Positions 24,381 to 35,958 of a stretch of 64,000 nt of DNA are shown here, one piece after another. Below the pieces are notes generated by a model, which made no database searches, had not been told where the DNA came from, and saw only the letters and a list, made by a program, of their open reading frames with translations. The stretch's first letter is position 1, and every line of letters starts with the position of its first letter. A program made the position numbers and the translations under genes. The DNA is from Xylona heveae TC161 (Eukaryota; Ascomycota; Xylonomycetes; Xylonales; Xylonaceae), in assembly GCF_001619985.1 (NCBI RefSeq), contig NW_017264200.1, forward strand, positions 620,001 through 684,000, given 5' to 3'.

Positions 24381-25336
24381 TCTTGCTGCTCGCGACCTAT
24401 GGTCGGGTGGAGTGGTACAAGAGGGATCGGATATCGAGTCAGACCTCTATTCCTCGAGAAGTCGTCGCCGCTATCTGTTTTGCGCCTTTTCGATAACGCG
24501 AACAATCACGAAATGAAAAGAGGACTGACGACAAGCAGGAGAAGAAACTCCGACCCTCGCCCTCAACGATCGAGGCGAAAAGCGTCGCAAGCACACGAAG
24601 CCACTGTCGAGCAGATGGACGAGCTGGAAAAGAAGACGATCCTCAAAGTGCCTCAATTTACATGAATGAGTTAATATGGTGGCACGAAAGAGGATTGATT
24701 ATGGACAAGAATAACAAGTCCAATCATTATTATCAGTTTGATGGAGGAGAGCGAGAGACGTGACTTGAGGTGTGTCCAGCGTCATTGCTTATGTAAGCAC
24801 TCTAATTCACTTCAACCGCCATTGACAACCTTTGATTCTTTGTCAACAATCAGCCCATCTACAAAGACAATATTATCTTCGCTGTCAGTCATTTGTATTC
24901 GCGATTACAATTGATTTTTCTAAGCTGGTTGCAGTTTGTTGGGCACGGCTTTTGCATTGTTTACAGATCTCTGTTGACCGTCAGATCTACTTCGCGAGAT
25001 CTCTCCAGCTACCTCGTGGTTGCTGCATAACTCTTATGCCAGCTTGTGAAGCTTGAACAGACTGCTATTCAAATACTGTTTACAGAGTACATGGCAACTT
25101 AACTCATATTTTTGGAGTATTGCCAATTTCCTTTCGGGGGACTTCTGTACTCTTTTGTGACATTTTCAGGTTTCATGTCATTCATGGCGCATCACTCCTG
25201 AGCTTGAACACATATTTCATGTTCTAGTTCAAGTCGCTCATTGATTTGCAATTTCTGAGTTTATGTCCAACGGCATCACTCATTTCGGTGATTACAGCTT
25301 CTCTTCTACTATTCTTCTTGAATAATTACGATTGCC
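24381..25336. other. Divergent promoter region (tfg1 / Cid1-like gene)
   Basis: About 950 bases between the starts of two divergent genes, so it is expected to hold both promoters. No conserved coding feature was found; the open frame 24399-24665 lacks any family pattern. Confidence 0.5.
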
Positions 25337-28300
25337 ATGAATAATCAGCCGCCTGGAGGCGGGGCAAACCCGCACTGGTCACATGCCACTCCTCCATTCA
25401 ACCAGCACGCCATGCCTCCTCACCAAGGCTCTCCAGTTCCTGTATTTCACCCACAGAGTGGCATGCCATATAATGTTCCGTTTCAACAATTTACAAATGC
25501 TCATCCCATTCAACCACCACCAGGGTTTCCAATCCCACCTCCCCCTCCACCAGGTCTTTTCCCACCGTCGGGGGAGCAAGGAGCGTCTACAGTCTCTAAT
25601 GTGATAACCCTTGAAAATCGACTTCGAGGTCTCATTCTCGGAAATGCGGAAAAGGACCGGCAAAATGAGCAGGTGTTCACCTCCCAGGCGGGTCCGGGCA
25701 ATCCTCCTGTTCAAGATCTTCCCCCTCACATGAGGCTAGCACCTCCTCAAGCTCAGCAGAGCTACCTGGAGAAGAGTCGGCAATGGCAACTCAACCAAGC
25801 AGAAGCTGCAGTCTCCTCGCAGATGAGCGTCCCTCAGATTGGTGGTTCCCCGCAACACCATCATCGACATCCTAATCAGCAGCCACAGCGACAAAATAAT
25901 ACTCAATTTCATGTATCAGAGACCCCTTACCAAGGGAGTAACCACCGTGGTAGGCCTTATGGCCGAGGAAGGTCTCAAGGTCAAACCCGTGGCGCTCATT
26001 CTTATGTCGGCTTCAACCGACAGGTCGGTGCCACGGGTGCGTCCCCATACCAGCAACCAGAGCCGATGGGCTGGCGACAGAATGCACCGCCTTCAGTTGC
26101 GAATCAGGCCTTTGCAAATAATCATGGGCATCCCCGGCGCGGCTCTACTCAAGGGTCCCAAGGATTCGGCGAGCGGCCTCCTCCACGCAACCGACAACTG
26201 TATGAACCGTCTCACTCTCCCCGGGAACATACCAAACCCCGCCAGCCCCGCATGGTTGGATCTCGGTTTCCACCAACACCAGAAGAGGTCGAGAAGCAGG
26301 CGGAATATCTTCAACAACTGGCAGACGACGAGGTGCCAAAGGCTGGGATTGATCCGAAAGAGCTGCAGGAGAAGGATGCATTTAGAGAAATGCTTGAGAG
26401 AATATGCATTGAAGCTATTGCTGATTACGAGAAACAGCAATCCGATAATCATGCTTTCGATTCGAGCAACGTAGCTCTCAAGTGTTTTGGTAGTATTGGT
26501 TCTGGGTTCGCCACCCAGTCTTCTGACATGGATTTGGCGCTCTTGTCCCCTGAATCGGTTCCTAATCCATCATCCGCCGAGTCTGGAATCCCACGTGCTT
26601 TAGAGAAGAGGCTCTTAGATCTCGGTATTGGTGCTCGATTGCTCGAAAGAACCAGAGTTCCCATTATCAAGCTCTGTGAAAATCCAACTGAGGATCTGTT
26701 GCGGATGCTGAGAGACGAGCGGCGAAAGTGGGAAGAACAAAAGGACAAGCCTATCGCTGAAGAGGATCAGACTGCTACCCAGAATGCAGAAGATCGTGAA
26801 AATCCTGCTTCTCAAATGCACAAGGCCGGGACATCGACCAAACCGTCACAAAGCGAAAATACTCCACGCGATCCCGAAACTGAGCTTAACAATCTCGAGC
26901 AACTGCCTCGCGAAACGCTTCGGCAATATTACCGTCGTACGAAAAGATTAATGGAGAGTATCGGGGGAAGGGATTACACGTTGCCGCAGCACAAGCCGCT
27001 TGAAAATAAAGAGGGCAACATATTAAACCGTGCTGGTGCTGCTTATCTTGCGGGACTTGAGCAAGACGATCTCAAGCTAAGGCTGCAAAACAACCCGTCC
27101 ATGGTCTTTGACAGTAATATTTATCGATCTCTCTTCGGCGTCTGGACACAAGCAGAAGCCGAATCTCTTGTAATACAATGGGAAAAGAGAAGGGTCTCTG
27201 AAACCACCGAGGTCAAGGAGGATCTCGGACAAGAATGGGTCCGAGAATGGAAAAAGCTACAATGTGAAGACGCAGGAGAAATCCTGCTCTTTAATAAGAG
27301 GGCAACTGTTCTTTGGGAAAACTTAAAGACACTCCCATCCATCAGCCTGACGACGCTTTCACAGCTGTCCAACGAGGAGTCTTCCGACTATTGTTCCCGA
27401 GCAGTCAATCTGCTCAAAGAGCTTGGCGGCCGAGGGTTGGATGACAACAGCAACGCTCAGAGCGTTCTCTCCGACAGAGAGCGCCAAGTATTCGATGAAA
27501 CTGTTCTGCGCTACATGGATGGAATCCGCGGCGACTCTGAAAAGATGCACGTCCGAGAATTCTTCGCAACACGATCTAGCCCCTCTCTCGCCGAACTGCA
27601 ACTCCAGCATGCGACAGAGAATGAGCTTTATCTCTACGACGCCAGGGTGCATTCATCCCCCCACAGCGAAGAAGAAGTCACTGCTGTCGAAGAATACACC
27701 AAGCTCGTCCGCCAATTTGGCGCGTCAGATCCAAATATCAGTGCTTCCAAAGAAAAGGTAATTACACTTCTAGGGCCTGCCTCCAAACGACACGACCGTC
27801 TTGAATTCCCAAAATCCGGCGTCGGCATCCAATGCGACATCAACTTCTCCAACCGGCTCGCACTCCACAACACCACTCTCCTGCGCTGCTACTCCCACTG
27901 CGATCCGCGTGTTCGGCCGATGGTCCTGTTTATCAAAACCTGGGCCAAGCGTCGCCAAATCAATACTCCCTACCACGGCACGCTCTCCTCCTACGGGTAC
28001 GTTCTCATGATACTCCACTACCTCGCCAATATCGCCCAGCCGCCCGTGGTCCCAAATCTGCAACTGGCTTGGAAATCACCGAGCCACGGATCTTGGGGCT
28101 CTTCGCTCGAAACCGAGACCAGTGTCGACGGATACGACGTCCGGTTCTGGCGGGCCGAAGATGAGATCAAGCGTCTCGCCGACAAGGGTATGCTCACGCA
28201 CAATAAGCAACCTCTCGGCCTCCTCCTTCGCGAATTCTTCGCATACTATGCCCATACCGGCGCAGACATTCCCGGTCATGGATTCACGTGGGGAACAGAC

Positions 28301-28609
28301 GTGCTCTCGCTCCGCACGCCAGGCGGTCTTTTGACCAAGCAGGACAAGGGCTGGACAGGCGCCCGAACCGTCACGACTGATGATGCGAGCGGCCATACCA
28401 AAGAAGTTCGCTGTCGCTATCTCTTTGCCATTGAAGATCCCTTTGAGATCGATCATAACATTGCGCGCACCGTCACGCATAATGGCATCGTCGGTATCAG
28501 GGATGAGTTTCGTCGCGCCTGGACTATCATGTCACACGTCGGCAAGGGAAGTGTCCCAGACAAGGAACTATTGGAAGAACTAGATGCAAAAAATGAACGT
28601 AAGCGGTAG
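25337..28609 (+). CDS. Cid1/Trf-type poly(A)/poly(U) polymerase with large insertion
   Basis: Intronless gene of 1090 residues from ATG 25337. The first 300 residues are Pro/Gln/Gly-rich and disordered, with an RGRPYGRGRSQGQTRG-type RGG patch. The nucleotidyltransferase signature GSIGSGFATQSSDMDLAL places metal ligands at Asp397 and Asp399. The next canonical strand (RTRVPIIKLCENP) ends near residue 450, but the third carboxylate (GIQCDINFSNRLALHNT, Asp834) comes only after about 375 extra residues. The helical central domain (MVLFIKTWAKRRQINTPYHG, LSSYGYVLMILHYL) and PAP-associated module (PLGLLLREFFAYYAHTG, IEDPFEIDHNIARTV) then follow normally. It probably adds non-templated nucleotides to RNA 3' ends; whether U, A or C cannot be read from sequence. 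Confidence 0.88.
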   Translation: MNNQPPGGGANPHWSHATPPFNQHAMPPHQGSPVPVFHPQSGMPYNVPFQQFTNAHPIQPPPGFPIPPPPPPGLFPPSGEQGASTVSNVITLENRLRGLILGNAEKDRQNEQVFTSQAGPGNPPVQDLPPHMRLAPPQAQQSYLEKSRQWQLNQAEAAVSSQMSVPQIGGSPQHHHRHPNQQPQRQNNTQFHVSETPYQGSNHRGRPYGRGRSQGQTRGAHSYVGFNRQVGATGASPYQQPEPMGWRQNAPPSVANQAFANNHGHPRRGSTQGSQGFGERPPPRNRQLYEPSHSPREHTKPRQPRMVGSRFPPTPEEVEKQAEYLQQLADDEVPKAGIDPKELQEKDAFREMLERICIEAIADYEKQQSDNHAFDSSNVALKCFGSIGSGFATQSSDMDLALLSPESVPNPSSAESGIPRALEKRLLDLGIGARLLERTRVPIIKLCENPTEDLLRMLRDERRKWEEQKDKPIAEEDQTATQNAEDRENPASQMHKAGTSTKPSQSENTPRDPETELNNLEQLPRETLRQYYRRTKRLMESIGGRDYTLPQHKPLENKEGNILNRAGAAYLAGLEQDDLKLRLQNNPSMVFDSNIYRSLFGVWTQAEAESLVIQWEKRRVSETTEVKEDLGQEWVREWKKLQCEDAGEILLFNKRATVLWENLKTLPSISLTTLSQLSNEESSDYCSRAVNLLKELGGRGLDDNSNAQSVLSDRERQVFDETVLRYMDGIRGDSEKMHVREFFATRSSPSLAELQLQHATENELYLYDARVHSSPHSEEEVTAVEEYTKLVRQFGASDPNISASKEKVITLLGPASKRHDRLEFPKSGVGIQCDINFSNRLALHNTTLLRCYSHCDPRVRPMVLFIKTWAKRRQINTPYHGTLSSYGYVLMILHYLANIAQPPVVPNLQLAWKSPSHGSWGSSLETETSVDGYDVRFWRAEDEIKRLADKGMLTHNKQPLGLLLREFFAYYAHTGADIPGHGFTWGTDVLSLRTPGGLLTKQDKGWTGARTVTTDDASGHTKEVRCRYLFAIEDPFEIDHNIARTVTHNGIVGIRDEFRRAWTIMSHVGKGSVPDKELLEELDAKNERKR

Positions 28610-30231
28610 TTTTATAGGGTTCGATTTGGTTTTTTAATTCTATTATTTTATTTTATTTTTCCTCTCCTTTACGTTCTTATTATTATTATTATTATTATCA
28701 TTACTCTTATTACTATTACCATTACTATTTTTATTTTTATTTTTACTTTTATTTTTATTTCTTCGTCCGTCATATTCTGTCTTCATCTGTGCATTGTTAT
28801 TATTATTTATTATCCATCCGTACTTATCCTTATCCATCCTTTATTCTTGATCCTTCCGTCACACTTTGTGTCAATTCGTCCGGTTACCAGAAATCCATCT
28901 TCCACTCTCTCTATTACCCATCCCGTCCTTTATATTCAGTATTCTTCATGTTCCTTCGTCCTTTATTCAGTATCCCTTTCGTCCATCCGTCCGTCCATTA
29001 CATATCACATCCATCCGGTTCATTATACTTATGTATCCCCCCTTACGTTCGTCACGCACGACTCTAGTACGCAATTAATTATTCCCGTCGACAGTCCAAG
29101 AAAAACCCAAAATGAATTTCAAGGAAAAAAAAAAGGGATTGGGGTCGGGAACGATCGGGCAAATTGGAAAAAAAAGTTTGTTTTCAATCATATTTGTCAT
29201 TAGTTCATTTAATTTTATCAAATCAAAGAGAATTTAATTAGTTTAGTGCCGTAAAAGGTCGTGTGCGAGACAGAGAAACACATGAATTTGGCTTGGCTAA
29301 GTAATTACTTGACTTTGTTTGATTCGATTAAAGGCCCGAGGGCCCCGTGATCGAAACGATCTAATGATTTGGGTGGAGCAGATGAGATGGGAGTAACTAT
29401 AGTGTTTTTACCTAGTCTACTTCGTATATACCTTGCGATTCTGAACATTAGGTAGGTATGTCTCATGCTGTAAATCGTATACGTCGTCCGTGTACTGCGG
29501 TAAAGTGGTGTCAGAAATCCACGTGGGATAGCGACCTACGAAAACATGTCAGGGAGGAAAGCGTGTGTCAAGGTGTCCAATGAACATCACACCGGGAAAA
29601 CCAACAAGCATGATAGGCATACATATACACACACATACACACACATACACACAAAGTTTAATCCAATACGTAGTAGTAGTAAGTCTAATAATAATGTTTC
29701 ATTTCCAGCTCTAAGTATGTCAGCCTCTCGTACCTCTCCTAATTCTCCTCCCTCTTAGACGTCTTACTTCTCTTTGTGGACGGAAGAAAAAGTAAGAACA
29801 AGTCGACTAGGAAATGAGAATGAGATATGAGCGGGTTCGAGGTCAGGCGACAGACACTAGTAAGCTGAGATCTTGTGAATGCATAAAACGCATACATGGT
29901 CTAGTAGAGTAACAGGAAGAACACAAAATTGTCCCCTTACCACAAGTGCAAGCAGGCGGAAGAAAGTCAATTCAACAAAAGAAATGAACGCTCTTGGAAA
30001 TGAAAAACACACAAGGGAATAGAAAAAGTACAAGAGGGAAAACCCGCATCCCAAAACTAAGGAAAAGTGAAAAAGCGCCAGCAAAAAAAAATATTACCCG
30101 GCTGGACTTTGAAGCATCAAACAATAATTATAAAAGTGCCTCTCATACGTGGAGGGATAAGTTCATCCCAAAGCATTAACTTCAACCATATCGTCCGCGA
30201 CCATTCTTCGGACTCTGCCACATGACCAAAT
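28610..30231. other. Convergent intergenic region with simple repeats
   Basis: Lies between the 3' ends of the Cid1-like gene (+) and the FAS alpha gene (-). It contains TTA/TTTTA-type repeats around 28676-28760, pyrimidine-rich sequence to about 29060, and a short CATACACA-type repeat near 29617-29653. No gene is supported. Confidence 0.6.
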
Positions 30232-33200
30232 CTAAAACTTGGACACGGCGACGGCAATAGCCTGGGCATCGCTGTGTGAGATACTGACATCAACAGACTT
30301 GATGCCGGCTTGCTTGGCAGAGACAGCGGCATCACCGTGGAGCTGGGTAATTAAACATGTTAGTTTGTTTGTTCTTGTGTGGAAAAAGGGTATTGATAGA
30401 AACTTACAGTGACAACGGGAGCACCCTTCTCGTCGCTAGTAATCTCAATGTCCTTCAAAGGAGCGCCAGCACCCTTGCTAGGAACACCGAGGGACTTGAA
30501 GACGGCTTCCTTGGCGCTCCACCGACCGGCAAAGCTGGCCTGGGGGCTGGGTGCCTTGCGGCAGTACTCTTGCTCAGAGGCGGTAAAGTTACGCTCGACA
30601 AACGTGTCGTTGTCAATGTTGATGGCATCAATGGCTTCAACGTCGACGCCAATCTTGGAATTGGCAGTAGCGGCAGCCTTGGCGAGCGACTCAACGACCT
30701 GGCGGGTGTTGTCGGTCTTGCTCTTATCGGCGACCTTCTTGACAGGTGTAGCGGGGAAGGTGAGTTGCTTGGTCTTCTTGTCGGCGGTGACACGGGCGTC
30801 GGGGTTAAGGAAAACGCTCTGCATCTGCTCTTCGCTGTACGGCGATTTGTCCTTGGCCTGGAACAGAGTGTTGGTGATCATGCCGTTGTGGAAGTAACGG
30901 TAGGCCTTCTTCTGGCGAGCCTCAACCTTGATCTTGTAGGCCTCGAATTGCGCCTCGTCGAGGGTAGCAAACAAGTACTTGGGGTTGATACCAATGGCCT
31001 GAGCACCCTTCTGACCGAAACCAAACGAAGTGACCGAGAAGGCTTTGATGCCATCCGTCTGGATGCTACGGCTTGGGTACACAATGTAGTCGAATTTCTC
31101 CATGACCTCGTCGACATTGTCGGCGTTGCGGTTACCCGGCACGAGGCCAGTGTTGAGGACCTGCAAGCAGCCGTTAAACATCCAGGCACCAGCCGCACCC
31201 TTGGGGTGACCAGTAAGGTACTTCTGGAAGATACCAAGCACGGCGTTACCCTTCTTGCGGCCAAGGTGCTTGAGCTGCTCGCAGATGACTTCAGACTCGT
31301 TCTTGTCGTTAGCCTTGGTTGAGGTACCGTGGAAGGACGCAACACCAAGGTCATCGATGGTGAGACCCCAGGTAGCGAGGGCACCTCGCAGAGGAGCGAT
31401 GCGAGAGTCTTGCTTCCAGAAGGCGTTGCCAAGGCTGTATGTGGCATCCTTCTCCTGGCGAGCAGCCTCGCGCTCAATATGCTCGGCACGATCCTGCAAG
31501 TACTCGGCCTCGTTGATCTCCTGGCCACCCGCCTTGATGGCGGCAACCTCCTCTTGCAGATACAAGAGCTCTGACTCCTGCCACTGCTTGATCTGGTTGC
31601 GGCGGAGGGCGAGCTGGCGCTTGCGGTAATTGATATCGAGTAGGGGCGAGGGAAACTTGGTGGGGTTCTCGCGGGCAGTGGTGAGCACACCCTGGCCGGG
31701 AGCGGGTACGGAACGACCAATCTTGTCGGTGGCCGTAGTGGTAAGGGCGAGGATACCATAAATGGGGACACCCATGTCAAGAGCCAGACGGGCGGTCATG
31801 ATAACCTGAATACCGCAACCCTGGGACTCCATGAAGCCGTTACGGGTGGTAGTGGTAGGACGAGACATCTCCTTGGGAGTACGGCCGTGAGCAATCTCAT
31901 CTTCAGCATTGCTGGTAGCCTTCATGTTGGCGAATTCGTACGATCCTTCCTCCTGGAAGTCATCGAAACCACCAACGAAGCAAACGCGAGCCTTGCCCTC
32001 GACAATGGTCTCGTAACCGATATCGATGGATTCAACGGCAGTAGCGCAAGCACCAACAGGTGTCTTGATGGGACCGGTCGAAGAGATCAACAACATGTTC
32101 ACCCAGGCGCTCATGGTGTTGATGAAAGACTCCTGGAGGATATCCTTCTGCAGGGGCTTATCAAGGTAGCGGTCCTTGTACATGCCTCGCAGAGCGCTGG
32201 TACCACCAATACCGGAACCGATACAGTTACCGACCTCGGTGAGGTGGACATACTTGTAGAATTCGTAAGGATCCGTGATACCTGAGGCGAGCAGCGACTC
32301 AACAGTGCAGACGAGAACGAAGAGGGTGACGGGGTCGACCTGAGAGATGATGTCCTCCGGAATACCGTACTTGCGGGCGTCCCAGCCAGAGGGGATCTGG
32401 CCAGCGACGAGGCGGTCGAAGCGAAGTGCCTTGGGGATCAAAAGCGTAGCACCCTTCCTAAGGCGAACAGTGTACTCGCCCGACTCGGGGATCTCGAAAA
32501 TCTCTACCTTGTCGCCGTGCTCGCGCTTAAATTCCTCAGCAGTCTCCTTGGACGACTCAAAAGGATCGAGATCCTCTTCGATGACAATCTCCTGGAGAAG
32601 TTGCTTCTTGTTCGGGTCGTAGCCGTTAAAGAGCTCAGGCTCGATCAGACGGATACCAGAGTGCTCAATAATGTGCTTTTCGTACTTGGGTTTGACGTCC
32701 TTGTCGTCAACGGGCTCGCCAGTCTTGGCATCAACCCATCCAGCGTACGACTGGCCCTTGAGAGGACCGTTGTGGTGCTTGATGAGACCCATGATCCAGG
32801 CCATTTCAACACAGCCTTCCAAAGAGAACTGGCCATAGGCTTCCATCTCCCATCGGGTACGAGAGTTACCCCAGGGTCCGACTTCCGAGAAACCAGTAAC
32901 GACAACTACCTTGTCAAGGTCAACCATGCCCTTGAGATTGCCGTTGAGCGGCTCAACCTCAGACTTCCAGTCAGGCAGGTTGGGGAATTGGAACTTGAGG
33001 TTGGCACGAGGATCGACGGTGACCTTCTTGTAGAGGGCCTCGCTGTCGTCGCCATTGACAATCTTGTGCTCGATGGCGTTCTCCTTGGTAACGGCGGTAC
33101 GGACCTCGCTAGTTTCCATGATGTTCTTGCGGAGGTCGGTCATGAGTTCCTTGAGGTTGGGGAGGAACTGCAGACCACCGTTCAGGTCAGCGAAGACAGG

Positions 33201-35958
33201 CTCCATTTGGCAGAGATCGACAATCGAAGGAGCCATCAGGCCAAGAAGGTTGAAGGCCATCTCCTGCTGAGAGAAGGTACGAACACCATACTTCTCAACG
33301 CCCTCAGCAACAATGTTGTTGCCTCCCATGAGACCAGTACCACGAGTCCAGCCAATGACAGCACCGCAGATGGTGAGGAAGTTGCCCCAGCTCTCAGAGT
33401 GCCATCGGTTGAAGAGGGTCTCAAGCGCCAATTTTGACTCTGAGTAGAGACCATCGTTACCGAAGGTACCATGGTTAGGGGAGAGAGGCAAGACAACTTG
33501 AGCGGGACGAGTCTCGAAGCCGCGCTCGGCCTTCTGAGCCTTGACGGCGCCAAGGAGACGGAGAAGATTGGTCAACATGATACGGTGAGCAAGCTCGGAG
33601 CGGGAATCAATGCTGTCGATTTCGCGGCCGTTTTCAGGGATGGCAGCGAATGGAACAATATAATCGAGATCCCATCCAAGACCATTCTTGGTGTCGTAGA
33701 TGTAGTCAACCAGAGCCTCAACATCCTGCTTGCTGCCCTGGTTGAATGGAACAACAATGAGTTGGGAGCCACGGCCACCATAGCGGGCGTACATGGCCTG
33801 GTAGTACTCAGTGACCTCGCGCGAGAAACGGCTGGTCGTTACAACGACCTTCGCGCCACCGCTGATGAGACCCTGCAACACCTCGGCACCAATGGAGCCA
33901 GCACCGGCACCAGTCATGAGAGCCTGCTTGCCCTGGAAGGTGACACCAGAGCTAGCGGCCTTCTCAAGACCGTCGAGGTAAACACCGGTCAACTTCTTGC
34001 TGTACTCCCATCCGTGCTCCTCCTTGCGCTTAAGGTGAAGGAAGGGAATGGTCTCGACCTTACCCTGCTTGCCATTCAAGCCTCGGGTGCCGTTGCGGCC
34101 AGGCTTGCGAGCGTGGCCGTTGGCAGCCTTGCCGTTCTCCAACGGGATCATCTGGCCTTCGTTCATGGCGAGAGAGCGGATGACATTGCTGTAAAGCTGC
34201 TTGATCTGAAGCTGAGACGACTTAGACAGCTTGTGTTGCTGACGGATGAGCTTGTAAATCTTTTGCAGGTCATTCTGAACCTTGGTACGGTTGCCGTATT
34301 CGGAGATCTTGCCACCCTCTGCCATTTCACGCACATAGTGCTCCAATTTGCGGACGCTAGGGCGAGGCACTTCAGCAAAGCTCATGTTGCCGCGAGCATC
34401 AATGCTGGTCTGGGGAGCGGTGGGAATGTCGACGCTCTTGTAGACAGGGGCCTCAGTAAGGACATCGTTGCAGTTCTCAATGAGCTGCTGTCCAAGCTCC
34501 TTGGCGAGCTGGTAGGTCTCGCCACGATCGGTGGGACAGTTGTCAATATGATACTGCATAAAGTCGAGCAGCCGAGGGTTCGAGCGGTTCATGATGCGGA
34601 TGCACTGACTGACAATGTCGCGGTCAACAGCCTTAAGGCGGCCAAAGATGATGTCGTAGTACATGAGCAGCGCGTCCTGACGGGCCCAGTTCCAGCACGA
34701 GTCGTAGACACGGGCCTTGAGGGGACTGAAAGTGGGCTCAATACCGGTAGCATAAAACTCGCCGTGCTCAGTGTTCCAGAGGTCAAGCTGGGCCTGTAGA
34801 GCGGCTTCAGACTTTTGCGAGTTGACAAAGGCCTTGTCGCCAGCACGAAGGTCCAACTTGAGGTAGCGCGCAAAGAGTTCGAGCTGTTGCTTGAACAGAG
34901 CACGCTGGTCCTTGGTCAGAGCGTCAATGGCAGCGGGATCCATCATCATGCCGCCACCACCCGCACCACCGTCACCACCAGCAGTGGGTGAAGACAAGCT
35001 GATGCCGGCGTGGGCAGCATACTTGTTCGAGACATCGTCGAGCCATGCTTTGGCGTCAGCCTCGGAACCGAGACGGGAGGCAGGCTCCATTGTCAAGGCC
35101 AGAAGAAGGACGCCGTCCTGTCGACCAGCAGGTAAACCCCAGCGGGTCTCGAGGTATTTACGAACAGCGGTAATGTTGAAACCGCCAGGCATCTTGGAAG
35201 AGACCATACGGGCAATGAGAGAGGTTGACTGTTTGCCGAGCTGGCCGTTGAAAGTGGCCTGCATAGCAGCACCTAGCTCATCGAGAGGCGTATCTTCGGG
35301 CTTCTCGGGCGTAGAACCAAATTCCTTGCCCAGGTCACCAAGGATTTCGTTCTGGAGAGTGGATTTTCCTAAAATTCACATTACTATGGCGTCCCAACAA
35401 TTTTCGAGGAAAAAACACCAGGCTAAACTTACCTCCAACCAAGTCCTTAATAGCCTTGCTCAAAGGTACATCTTGGAGACCCTTCTTAAGCTTCTGAGCG
35501 ACCAAAGTCCGCAAAATGTCCACGGCAGGCACAGGAGCGTCGGCGACCTGAGGAGCAGGGCCTGCACCAGCACCTGCGGCGGGTGCAGGAGCAGCTGCGG
35601 CCGGGGCGGCGGCGGCGGCGGCGGGAGCGGCAGGGGCATCTCCAGCAGGGGCAGCCGCCGGCGGCTCGTCCTCTACGGGATCAGCCTCGTAGTAAATCTC
35701 TCTGGCGTCCTTGTTGTAGCAGAGAATTTGACGCTGTACGGAGAGGGCAGCGTCGTAGGCCTCGTATTTGGAAGCAATGGTCCTCCGGGCCATACCACCA
35801 AGTGTATCAGCGGGACCAATTTCGACAATCCGTTCGGTAGTATTCTCAGCGAGAATGACATCCTGGGTCTCGATCCATCTCACTGGAGAGGCGAATTGAT
35901 ATGCAAGTAGCTCCACCAGGAGCGTGTGCGCGAGCTCCTGCTCAATTTCGGGACGCAT
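30232..35958 (-). CDS. fasA: Fatty acid synthase subunit alpha
   Basis: Alpha subunit of cytosolic fungal type I fatty acid synthase (alpha6beta6), making palmitoyl/stearoyl-CoA from acetyl- and malonyl-CoA. Exons 35958-35433, 35368-30408 and 30342-30232 give 1865 residues, the usual length. Order: C-terminal end of the malonyl/palmitoyl transferase fold (residues 1-95), an Ala/Pro linker, acyl carrier protein with the phosphopantetheine serine in [10 protein letters not shown] (Ser178, right after the first intron), ketoreductase with GAGAGSIG near residue 660, ketosynthase with Cys1283 in [11 protein letters not shown], and a C-terminal phosphopantetheinyl transferase ([35 protein letters not shown]). 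The last intron cuts inside the transferase. Divergent from FAS beta, as is typical for the primary-metabolism pair. Confidence 0.97.

Noticed and set aside
33471-34799. 442-codon open frame on the plus strand
   Set aside because: Antisense shadow of the ketoreductase region of FAS alpha, with no independent family pattern.
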